Shown here: positions 16,246 to 23,841 of the stretch, one piece after another
Layout: every line of letters starts with the position of its first letter
How positions within the stretch are numbered: the stretch's first letter is position 1
Assembly (NCBI GenBank): GCA_958296055.1
Contig: CATQHS010000001.1
Span: 1,332,277 to 1,396,276, forward strand
DNA from: an uncultured Acidimicrobiales bacterium
Lineage (GTDB): Bacteria; Actinomycetota; Acidimicrobiia; Acidimicrobiales; Aldehydirespiratoraceae
Reading direction: 5' to 3'
Length of the DNA: 64,000 nucleotides
Notes under the pieces: model-generated
Seen by the model: the letters and a program-made list of their open reading frames with translations, nothing else
Database searches by the model: none
Told to the model about the DNA's origin: nothing
Made by a program: the position numbers and the translations under genes

Positions 16246-17052
16246 TCAGGGCCGCCCGGAGGTTTCAGCGGAGTTTTCCGCGAAGTTTTCCGCCCACCAC
16301 CGGTCCAGGCGGGCGTGGAGGTCGCCGGGCTCCAGCTCGCCCTCGGTTCGTTTGAGCTCGAGCAGCCAGGCCAGGGCCGCGCCCACCTGAGGGCCGGGCC
16401 CGATCCCCAGGCGGGCCATGACCGCGCCGCCGTCGATCTGGGGCCGCTCCGCGGCCCGCTGATCGGCCGCGGCCAGCTCGGCGATCCGGCGTTCGAGGTC
16501 GTCGATCTGGCGGTGCAGCTCGGCCTCTTTGTGGCGGTGGCGGGTGGTGCAGTCCGACCTCACGAGCTGGTTGAGGCGGCCCAGCAGCCCGCCGGCGTCG
16601 CGGGCGTAGCGGCGGACGGCGGAGTCGCTCCAGCCGTCGGCGTAGCCCTTGAACCGGCCCGACAGCCGGACCAATTCGCTGACATCGCCGACGATGCCGG
16701 CGCCGAACTCCAAGGCGGCGAGCCGCTTGCGGGTCATGCGGGCCCCCACCTCCTCGTGGTGGCGGAAGGTGACGCCGCCGTGCTCGTAGCTGCGGGTGCG
16801 GGGCTTGCCGATGTCGTGGAACAGCGCGGCCAGTCGGACCACCAGGTCGTTGGGGGCCTTGGCCACCACCGCGATGGTGTGGGCCAGCACGTCCTTGTGG
16901 CGGTGGATGGGGTCCTGCTCCATGGCCAGCGCGGGCAGCTCGGGCACCAGCTCGGCCATCCGCCCGCTGTCTACCGACGACCAGAGCCCCGGCGCCGGGT
17001 CATCGGCGCCGACCAGCTCGCTCAGCTCCTCCCGGGGGGTGACCGCGGCCAT
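16246..17052 (-). CDS. HD-domain protein related to the C-terminal half of CCA tRNA nucleotidyltransferase
   Basis: 268 residues. 'DPIHRHKDVLAHTIAVV' (first His), 'ALFHDIGKPRTRS' (HD pair) and 'FRHHEEVGARMTRKRLAAL' follow the order found in the HD part of actinobacterial CCA-adding enzymes. A helical RNA-binding-like tail follows ('HRQIDDLERRIAEL'). The nucleotidyltransferase head domain is absent and is not encoded upstream. It may act as a stand-alone phosphohydrolase or be a remnant. A 67-bp piece of this gene is duplicated at 17804-17871. Confidence 0.75.
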   Translation of the reverse strand: MAAVTPREELSELVGADDPAPGLWSSVDSGRMAELVPELPALAMEQDPIHRHKDVLAHTIAVVAKAPNDLVVRLAALFHDIGKPRTRSYEHGGVTFRHHEEVGARMTRKRLAALEFGAGIVGDVSELVRLSGRFKGYADGWSDSAVRRYARDAGGLLGRLNQLVRSDCTTRHRHKEAELHRQIDDLERRIAELAAADQRAAERPQIDGGAVMARLGIGPGPQVGAALAWLLELKRTEGELEPGDLHARLDRWWAENFAENSAETSGRP

Positions 17053-17094
17053 GGCCCGGATTCTACGGCTGCCTCCTCAGCGCCCCGATCAAGA

Positions 17095-17149
17095 TCGCCC
17101 GCTCCATAGGTCAGGGGGGTTGACCAGCGCGGCCGTCCCGATCCGGCGC
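17095..17149. repeat. Composite duplicated fragment
   Basis: 17095-17122 matches 17871-17897 (3' end of the membrane-protein gene, two or three differences). 17124-17149 is identical to 18177-18202 inside the same gene. The piece looks like an internally deleted copy of that gene's 3' part and is one of several scars between 17053 and 17886. Confidence 0.75.
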
Positions 17150-17170
17150 CGACCGTGCATTCGAGACTTC

Positions 17171-17693
17171 TTAGCGGGGGACGATCTTTAGAACCGACCG
17201 GCGGGCCAGCACGTAGATCTCGCCGTGGCCGTCTTTGCCGAAGGACCACACGTTGCGGTTGAGCTCCACTGCTCGGGACCAGTCATAGTGCTCGGTCACC
17301 TCGCCGTCTTCGTATAAAAAGGTGCGTATCCATCCGCCTAAGTAGTCGGCGTAGAAGTACCGGCCGACCATCTCAGGGACAGCGGCACCTCGGTAGACGT
17401 AGCCGCCGATGACCGATATTCCCTCTTCGCGGGTGAAAGCCCGGTCCAGCAAGGAGGCGAACTGACCCCGAGTCACCTCATGCCCGGGGCAAAAAAGACC
17501 GTCCCCACAGCCCAAGGTGACGCCGGCGGCGGCTATCGCCTCAAGGGCCCCCTCATGAACGCTGCCATCGTCGTCAGAGAACCGGTAGCCGGGAGGATCT
17601 GCTACCCCCCCGGGTGCCCAAGACCTCGATCGTGCCCGTGAAGGAAGAAGCCGCCACCACGGCCAGAACCAGAATCAGGCGCAGAAACCACAT
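17171..17693 (-). pseudogene. Remnant of secreted SLH-repeat / PQQ glucose-sorbosone dehydrogenase-like protein
   Basis: Starting at ATG 17693 the frame encodes a signal peptide ('MWFLRLILVLAVVAASS'). It loses frame in a run of seven G (17605-17611 on the complement). With one G fewer it continues into one S-layer-homology repeat ('FSDDDGSVHEGALEAIAAAG', 'CGDGLFCPGHEVTRGQFAS') and then jumps straight into the last 75 or so residues of a glucose/sorbosone dehydrogenase ('VIGGYVYRGAAVPEMVGRYF'). Roughly 300 residues of the dehydrogenase domain are missing. Frameshift plus internal deletion indicate a decayed gene. The frame 17171-17515 alone is open. Confidence 0.8.
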
Positions 17694-17769
17694 TGGCGTG
17701 AGCCTAGAGCTCAACCCCACCACCGCCCGGCCGACGGGCCAGCCTGGCCATGTCATCTAGCGGTGGCCG

Positions 17770-17798
17770 TCCATTCCAAGACGGTGAACCCGCCCATC
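17770..17798. repeat. Copy of the 3' end of the methyltransferase gene
   Basis: Matches 19508-19536 with about three differences. Read on the minus strand it still encodes MGGFTVLEW, the C-terminal motif of the methyltransferase at 19479-20681. A small duplicated relic. Confidence 0.65.
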
Positions 17799-17803
17799 GC
17801 CGC

Positions 17804-17871
17804 TGCGGGTCATGCGGGCCTCGCCTCCTCGTGGTGGCGGAAAGTGACGCCGCCGTGCTCGTAGCTGCGGT
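17804..17871. repeat. Copy of an internal segment of the HD-domain gene
   Basis: Matches 16728-16796 at about 94% with one single-base indel, so it cannot code in the original frame throughout. It lies directly next to the membrane-protein gene's stop. Confidence 0.8.
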
Positions 17872-17886
17872 CGTCCGCTCCAGGGG

Positions 17887-19476
17887 TCAGGGGGGTGACT
17901 CGTCGCAGAAGGGACGGCCGCGGCGCTCGGTCATCAGCGAGTTGAGATCGGCGCGGACATTCTCCCCGGCGTTGTACCGCCTCGGGTCGGGCAAGTACGT
18001 CGTGTAGACGTCAATCAGCTCGCAGCGCCGCTCGTTGCCGGCCTCGCTGGGGTCGAAGTTGATCGCCGCCGCGGCGATGGCGTTGGTGACTGCCGCCAGG
18101 GGATCGCTGCGGTCCACTCTGGCCAGGCGCAGGTTGGCGAGCAGGGTGCCAGCCAGCCCCAAGCACACCGCCGCGGCCAGCGCGGCCGTCCCGATCCGGC
18201 GCACCGCCTTGGATCGGCCGGCGAGCCGATCGGCGACGATCAGCGCGATGGCCACCGCGCCGACGGCCCATCCGATCTGAACCAGCACGGTGTCGCGCCA
18301 GCCGTATCCGATCGGCCACCGGTCTCGCTGCACCAGCCGGGACATGGCGATCATGGCACTGGGCAGAACGACCAGGCAGACCGCGGCCAGCCCGAGCCCG
18401 GCCGCGGCGCGGGCCGCGGCGCCGCCGGAGCCGTCCGGACCGCGCCCGGCCCGGGCGGCGCGGGCGGCGGTGATTCCGATGACGGCCAACAGCATCAGCG
18501 CCAGAAACGGATTGCCGGCCAGATCGCCAAAACCGACCCGGAGGTCCGCGGACCCCATGACGTCGGCGTTGTGGACCCACCCGGCGAAGGGAGCGCCGGT
18601 GGCCATGCGTCCGCCGAAAACGTCAAGCGTGAAGCCGCGGGGGGTCAGATCGGAGCCGATGTAGCAGTCACCGTCGCGGCAATGGCCCTCGATCATCCAC
18701 CGGACCGGAGCGAAGACGGCCAGAAAGCCGGCCGACAGGGCGGCGAAGCGCCGGGTGACGGCCATCTTGACCAGTCGCCGCCAAGAGGCGCCCGCCGCCA
18801 TGGCCCGGGCGGCGATGAAGACCAGCGTCAGCGGCAGCGCGATGTAAACGACCTCGAGGATCATCGTCGTCGCCGCGCCCAGCAACCCCAGCCCCGCCCA
18901 TTCGGCGACTTTGACCCGGCGGACGGCGAAGTCCCGGTCGCGGGCCACCAACTGCGGCACACCCAGCACGACGATGGCGGAGCCGAGGAACAGAAACGGG
19001 AAGTAGACGATCGGGCTGTCCCGCCCGCCGGCCACCAGGCATACCGCGATCAGCGCCGGGGCCAGGCTCAGAGCGGCGAGCCGGGCCCAGCCGGGACCGT
19101 CGGGATCGCCGCCGCCGGTCGCGATCTTGGCGATGAACCCGAACGCCACGAGGGCCAGCGCCCCGAGCATGGCCAAGCGGACGAGCCCCAAGACGAAATA
19201 AGGGGCCAGGCCGGTGGCCTCGGCCGCCTCGAAGAGCGACACCCGCTGCACATGATCGGCGAACCTGCCGACGGGCCGGAAGTTTCCGATTCGCACCAGC
19301 CAGCCCATCCCCTCCAGCACGTGGCCAGCCATCCTGAAGGGGTTCACCGTGCCGAACCGGAGCGTGTCCCGGTAGATGTTGCGCATCTCGTCGCGCTGGA
19401 ACGAGAACGAGACCAGGGGCACGGCCAGCAGGACCGTCGGCGCGGCGACGGCGAAGCGGCGAAGACACGACCGCAT
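17887..19476 (-). CDS. Polytopic membrane protein of unknown function
   Basis: 529 residues with about ten hydrophobic helices, for example 'VLGLVRLAMLGALALVAFG', 'FLFLGSAIVVLGV' and 'AAGLGLAAVCLVVLPSAMI'. A hydrophilic loop around residues 250-300 contains two Cys ('HCRDGDCYIG'). A soluble C-terminal tail of about 80 residues follows the last helix. The topology recalls membrane glycosyltransferases, but I see no diagnostic motif. The gene follows the methyltransferase with a 2-bp gap. Parts of its 3' end are duplicated at 17095-17149. Confidence 0.65.
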   Translation of the reverse strand: MRSCLRRFAVAAPTVLLAVPLVSFSFQRDEMRNIYRDTLRFGTVNPFRMAGHVLEGMGWLVRIGNFRPVGRFADHVQRVSLFEAAEATGLAPYFVLGLVRLAMLGALALVAFGFIAKIATGGGDPDGPGWARLAALSLAPALIAVCLVAGGRDSPIVYFPFLFLGSAIVVLGVPQLVARDRDFAVRRVKVAEWAGLGLLGAATTMILEVVYIALPLTLVFIAARAMAAGASWRRLVKMAVTRRFAALSAGFLAVFAPVRWMIEGHCRDGDCYIGSDLTPRGFTLDVFGGRMATGAPFAGWVHNADVMGSADLRVGFGDLAGNPFLALMLLAVIGITAARAARAGRGPDGSGGAAARAAAGLGLAAVCLVVLPSAMIAMSRLVQRDRWPIGYGWRDTVLVQIGWAVGAVAIALIVADRLAGRSKAVRRIGTAALAAAVCLGLAGTLLANLRLARVDRSDPLAAVTNAIAAAAINFDPSEAGNERRCELIDVYTTYLPDPRRYNAGENVRADLNSLMTERRGRPFCDESPP

Positions 19477-19478
19477 GT

Positions 19479-20681
19479 CTAGGCACCGACCTCATACACC
19501 TGGATAATCCATTCCAGGACGGTGAAGCCGCCCATGCCCGCCGGGTCGAGCAAAGCGGCGGCCTCGGTCGCCCGGCTGCGGGCGGCCAGGGCCTCCAAGT
19601 CGCCGACGCCGGCCCGCTCCCGCCAGCGGGCCCGGCCCTCGGCCACCAGATCGTCGATGCCGTGGGCCCGCAGGAAATCGGCCTGCGAGCAGACGACGGC
19701 CCGATGGTCGGCCTGGACCTGATCGAAGGCCACGTCGGCGGTGACATCGCAATGCCCCGGCCGCTCCAGCCACGACCCCGAGCCCCCGGCACCGTGGACC
19801 CGCAGCCACCCCATGGAGGCCCGGCTCGCCAGCTCGGCGGTGTCGGCCCCGTAGTCGAAGGCCACCACCCGCCCGGCCGAGAGCAGGCCCCGAGCCTCCG
19901 AGACCCAGCGCCGGGCCTGGCGCGGCACCGGAACCCGGCACCCCGGCGCCACCTCACCCAGACCGGCGACCAGATCGGGGGCGGCATCGACGGCCACCAG
20001 CTCGAAACCCCGCCCCGACGACTTCGCCACCCGCAGCTCGGCCCAGCCCCCCTCGGTCCGCTCCACGACGTCGAAGGGCAGGTTGTCCAGCAGCTCGTTG
20101 GCCACCACCGCCCCCGCCACCGGGGCCTCAACCGCCTCGACCGCCGAACCGGCCGAAACCACCAGCAGATGGTCCGGATGGCGATCCCGCTGGCGGGCCG
20201 ACACCTCCACCGCCACCCACCGCAGCGCCCCCGCGGCCGCGCACTCGGGCTCGGCGGCCAGCACCGCCCGAGCCAAAGTCCCCGGCCCGGCCCCCCAGTC
20301 GATCACATGAAACGGCTCAACCCGCCCCAGCTCCCCCCACCACCGGTCCAAAGCCCGGGCCAGCACCGCCCCGAACAACGGCCCCACCTCCGGCGCCGTC
20401 AAAAACCCCCCGCCCCGCCCGGCCGCCCCAAAACCGGAAGAGCCGGTGTAGAACCCGTAGTCGGGGTCGTAAAGCGCCGCCTCCACATACTCCGAAACCG
20501 AAATCGGCCCAGTCGCCCGAATCCTCCGAGCCAGCCGCTCTTCCAGCGCCGCCTCGTCGACCGGTGGAACAGCGGAACCGGCCAGGCCGGGGGGTGGCAC
20601 GGGGGCTAGGACCGGCGCCGCGTCAGCGGCGGCGGCCGCCCCCGTGACAGGACCCGCCGGCCGGGCGACACAAGCACCCAA
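19479..20681 (-). CDS. SAM-dependent methyltransferase, NDUFAF7/MidA family (DUF185)
   Basis: A 400-residue class I methyltransferase. The family signature is complete: 'ISVSEYVEAALYDPDYGFYT', 'FLTAPEVGPLFGAVLARAL', the SAM loop 'VIDWGAGPGTLARAV', 'VVANELLDNLPFDVV' and 'VAFDYGA'. In eukaryotes NDUFAF7 methylates an Arg of the NuoD homologue during complex I assembly. Its position 6 bp behind nuoN in a complex I operon supports the same role here (inference). The TTG at 20681 is the start closest to nuoN; the first 45 or so residues are low-complexity, and the true start could be internal. Confidence 0.88.
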   Translation of the reverse strand: MGACVARPAGPVTGAAAAADAAPVLAPVPPPGLAGSAVPPVDEAALEERLARRIRATGPISVSEYVEAALYDPDYGFYTGSSGFGAAGRGGGFLTAPEVGPLFGAVLARALDRWWGELGRVEPFHVIDWGAGPGTLARAVLAAEPECAAAGALRWVAVEVSARQRDRHPDHLLVVSAGSAVEAVEAPVAGAVVANELLDNLPFDVVERTEGGWAELRVAKSSGRGFELVAVDAAPDLVAGLGEVAPGCRVPVPRQARRWVSEARGLLSAGRVVAFDYGADTAELASRASMGWLRVHGAGGSGSWLERPGHCDVTADVAFDQVQADHRAVVCSQADFLRAHGIDDLVAEGRARWRERAGVGDLEALAARSRATEAAALLDPAGMGGFTVLEWIIQVYEVGA

Positions 20682-20687
20682 AGGAGA

Positions 20688-22199
20688 TCAACCGGCAGCG
20701 GCTAGGAGGCTGACCTCGGTGAACCGCCCCACCCACTGCGGCAGGATGCCGAACACCAGCGTGGCCCCGCCGGTGATCACCAGCGCGGCCGTTACCGCCA
20801 GCGGGGTGGAGATAGGCGACGTGTCGGCTCCCTCGGGCGGGTCCTCCACCCACATGTAGGAGGCGATGCGGGCGTAGTAGTAGAGGGCGATCACCGAGTT
20901 GACCGCCACTATCACCCCCAGGGCGGTGCCGGCCACCGTGGAGGCCGAGATGAGGGCCAGGACGATCTCGAACTTGGCGAACCAGCCCCCCAGGGGCGGG
21001 ATGCCGGCCAGGGCCATCAGGAACACGGTCATGGCCACGGCCAGCGCCGGCCCGTACCGGAACAGGCCCCGGAAGCTGTCGATGTGGGCCGAGGCGGTGC
21101 GCCGGGCCACGGCGATGATCACCGCGAAGGCGCCCAGGTTCATGGCCGCGTAGATGGCCAGGTAGGTGACGACGGCGGCCAGGGCCCTGTCGGCCACCGC
21201 GGCCGAGGTGCCGGCCACGGCCAGCGGGGCCAGCATGTACCCGGCCTGGGCCACCCCCGAGTAGGCCAGCAGGCGCACCAGGTTCTTCTGGCGCAGCGCC
21301 ATGAGGTTGCCCCCGAACATGGAGGCGGCGGCCAGCACCCATAGCACCGGCTGGTACACGTCGGTGCGGTTCCAGAACCCCACGAACACCAGGCTGAGCA
21401 GGGCCACGAACCCGGCCGCCTTGGAGGCCACCGACAAGAAGGCGGTGACCGGGGTGGGGGCGCCCTCGTAGGTGTCGGGGGCCCAGGTGTGGAACGGGAA
21501 GGCCGAGACCTTGAACCCGAAGCCCACCACGACGAAGATCACCCCCAGGGTGACCACGGCCGGCGGCGCCGCCCCCGCTGCCACTCCTCCGGCGATGTCG
21601 GAGAGCATGGTGGAGCCGGTGACGCCGTACAGCAGCGACATGCCATAAAGCAGCACCGCCGAGGCGAACACCCCCATCAGGTAGTACTTGAGGCCGGCCT
21701 CGTTGCTGGCCAGGTCCCGCTTGCGCCAGGTGGCCATCAAGTAGGCGGGGATGGACAGCAGCTCTAGGGCCACGAAGATGGTGACCAGGTCCCGGGCCGA
21801 GGCCATCAGCACCATGCCCAGGATGCTCGACACCAGCATCTGGTAGTACTCGTTCTCCCAGTAGTCGCCCTCGGCCACGTAGTTGACCGACAGCAGCACC
21901 ACCACGTAGCCGGCCAGCACGAAGATCGCCTTCATGATCAGCGCGTAGTCGTCGATGACGTAGGCGCCGCCGAACATGGCCCGGTCGGCGCCGTCGAGGG
22001 CCAGGGTCAGGATCGGCACCATGGCGGCCAACAGCCCGATGGAGGCCAGCGCCGACATCAGGGCCCGGCCCCGCTCCAGCGCGGCGATGTCGATGAGGGT
22101 CAGCAGGGCGCCGAAGCCGAGCAGGACCAGCTCCGGCGCCACCGCGTGCCAGTCGATGGGGGGCCGTTCGAAGGCCAGGGCCAGCACTTCGGCCCCCAT
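20688..22199 (-). CDS. nuoN: NADH-quinone oxidoreductase subunit N (operon 1)
   Basis: A 503-residue antiporter-like membrane subunit with 14 or so helices. The proton-channel Lys/His segments appear in 'AGLKYYLMGVFASAVLLYG', 'FKVSAFPFHTWAPDTYEGAP' and 'LLAYSGVAQAGYMLA'. Last nuo gene of the 11-subunit operon. The ATG follows the nuoM stop by 6 nt, with an 11-bp direct repeat (GGCCATGGGGG) spanning the junction. A methyltransferase gene follows. Confidence 0.95.
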   Translation of the reverse strand: MGAEVLALAFERPPIDWHAVAPELVLLGFGALLTLIDIAALERGRALMSALASIGLLAAMVPILTLALDGADRAMFGGAYVIDDYALIMKAIFVLAGYVVVLLSVNYVAEGDYWENEYYQMLVSSILGMVLMASARDLVTIFVALELLSIPAYLMATWRKRDLASNEAGLKYYLMGVFASAVLLYGMSLLYGVTGSTMLSDIAGGVAAGAAPPAVVTLGVIFVVVGFGFKVSAFPFHTWAPDTYEGAPTPVTAFLSVASKAAGFVALLSLVFVGFWNRTDVYQPVLWVLAAASMFGGNLMALRQKNLVRLLAYSGVAQAGYMLAPLAVAGTSAAVADRALAAVVTYLAIYAAMNLGAFAVIIAVARRTASAHIDSFRGLFRYGPALAVAMTVFLMALAGIPPLGGWFAKFEIVLALISASTVAGTALGVIVAVNSVIALYYYARIASYMWVEDPPEGADTSPISTPLAVTAALVITGGATLVFGILPQWVGRFTEVSLLAAAG

Positions 22200-22205
22200 G
22201 GCCGA

Positions 22206-23810
22206 TCAGCCCCCCATGGCCGCGCCAGCCGCGCCGGTTGCGCCGTCGCAGCCGCCGGCGAGCTGGAGGCAGCCTTCGATGGCGCCGACCACGGCCGGGT
22301 CGGTCACCTCGAAGATCAGCCCCGGGGCCACCCCGAACACCACGATGGCGGCCAGCAGCGGGGCCCAGGCCAGCCATTCGGTGCGGGTGACGTCGACGAT
22401 GGCCGGGTCGTCGGCGAACTCGGCCGGCGGTTTGCCCATGGTCGTGCGCTGCAGCAGCCACAGCAGGTACCCGGCGGCCAGCACGGTGCCCACCGCGGCG
22501 ATCACCATGTAGACCCTGAAGGTGGCCGTCGACACGCCGTTGGCCGGGTTGTAGGCCGACAGGATGGCGGGGAACTCGCCCCAGAAGCCGGCCAGGCCGG
22601 GCAGGCCCAGCGAGGCCATGGACACGAACCCGAGGATCCAGCCCAGCCGCGGGGCCTGGGCCAGCATCCCGCCCAGCCGGCTGATCTCCAGGGTGTGGTA
22701 GCGCTCCTTCACCGAGCCGGCCAGGAAGAACAGCATCCCGGTGATGATCCCGTGGGCGACCATGCCGAATATGGCGGCGTTGATGCCGAAGTCGGTGAGG
22801 GTGGCGATGCCCAGCATCACGAACCCCATGTGGGCCACCGAGGAGAAGGCGATGAGCCGCTTCATGTCGGTCTGGGCCAGACACCCGAGGGCGCCGTAGA
22901 TGATGCCGATGACGGCCAGCAGGCCAATCCACGGGGCCCACACCTCGGCCGCGGCGGGCAGCATGGGCACGGCGATGCGCACGAAGCCGTAGGTCCCGAG
23001 CTTCAACAAGACGGCGGCCAGGATGACCGAGCCCACCGTGGGGGCCTCGGTGTGGGCGTCGGGCAGCCAGGTGTGGAACGGGAACATCGGCACCTTCACC
23101 CCGAAGCCGATGAACATGCCCGCGAAGATCCAGACCTGGGCGCCCAGCATGATGCCGGCCCCGGCGGTGTCGGTGAGGGCCCGCATGTCGAAAGTGCGCA
23201 GCGCCTCGCCGGTGGCCGGGTCGACGGACAGGAAGAACAGGGCCAAAAACGACAGCAGCATCAGGGCCGACCCGAACAGCGTGAACAGGAAGAACTTGAT
23301 CGACGCGTAGCGCCGGTTCTCGCCCCCCCACACCCCGATCATGAAGAACATGGGCAGCAGGACGACCTCGAAGAAGACGAAGAACAGGATCAGGTCCTGA
23401 GCCAGGAAGGTGCCGACCATCCCCGTCTCCAGGATCAGCATCAGGATCAGGAAGGCCTTGGGGTTGCCGGGCTCGGGGATGTGGTTCCACGAATAGATCA
23501 CGCACAGCGGCACCACGGCCAAGGTCAGCGCCAGCAGTGGCAGCGAGATGCCGTCGAGGCCGAGGATGTAGCGGCTGTTGATGACGTCGATCCACCCCAG
23601 GTCGGCCTGGAACTGCAGGGACCCGGCCGCGCCGTAGTCGAAGCCGGCCAGCAGCAGCACGCCCATGGCCGCCGCGGCCAGCGAGGCGGCCATGGCGATC
23701 CGCTTGTGAGCGGATTCGGCGTGGCCGGGCACGGCCATCATCACCAACGCGCCCACCGCGGGGACGAAGGTGACCAGGGTGAGCCCCCATGCGTCAAGAA
23801 AGTCGATCAA
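22206..23810 (-). CDS. nuoM: NADH-quinone oxidoreductase subunit M (operon 1)
   Basis: 534 residues with classic NuoM motifs: 'DGISLPLLALTLAVVPL', 'FFVFFEVVLLPMFFMIG' (conserved Glu), 'VKVPMFPFHTWLPDAHTEAPT' and 'LIAFSSVAHMGFVMLG'. Proton-pumping membrane subunit. Start is TTG 23810, supported by a GGAG-AAGGA ribosome site in the 31-bp gap after nuoL. Confidence 0.95.
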   Translation of the reverse strand: MIDFLDAWGLTLVTFVPAVGALVMMAVPGHAESAHKRIAMAASLAAAAMGVLLLAGFDYGAAGSLQFQADLGWIDVINSRYILGLDGISLPLLALTLAVVPLCVIYSWNHIPEPGNPKAFLILMLILETGMVGTFLAQDLILFFVFFEVVLLPMFFMIGVWGGENRRYASIKFFLFTLFGSALMLLSFLALFFLSVDPATGEALRTFDMRALTDTAGAGIMLGAQVWIFAGMFIGFGVKVPMFPFHTWLPDAHTEAPTVGSVILAAVLLKLGTYGFVRIAVPMLPAAAEVWAPWIGLLAVIGIIYGALGCLAQTDMKRLIAFSSVAHMGFVMLGIATLTDFGINAAIFGMVAHGIITGMLFFLAGSVKERYHTLEISRLGGMLAQAPRLGWILGFVSMASLGLPGLAGFWGEFPAILSAYNPANGVSTATFRVYMVIAAVGTVLAAGYLLWLLQRTTMGKPPAEFADDPAIVDVTRTEWLAWAPLLAAIVVFGVAPGLIFEVTDPAVVGAIEGCLQLAGGCDGATGAAGAAMGG

Positions 23811-23841
23811 GGGTCCTTCTCCAGCCTTGCTGCTCCGGCGC

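Noticed and set aside
20623..23790. 1055-codon minus-strand frame
   Set aside because: Out-of-frame shadow of nuoM and nuoN; Arg/Gly/Pro-rich with no motif.
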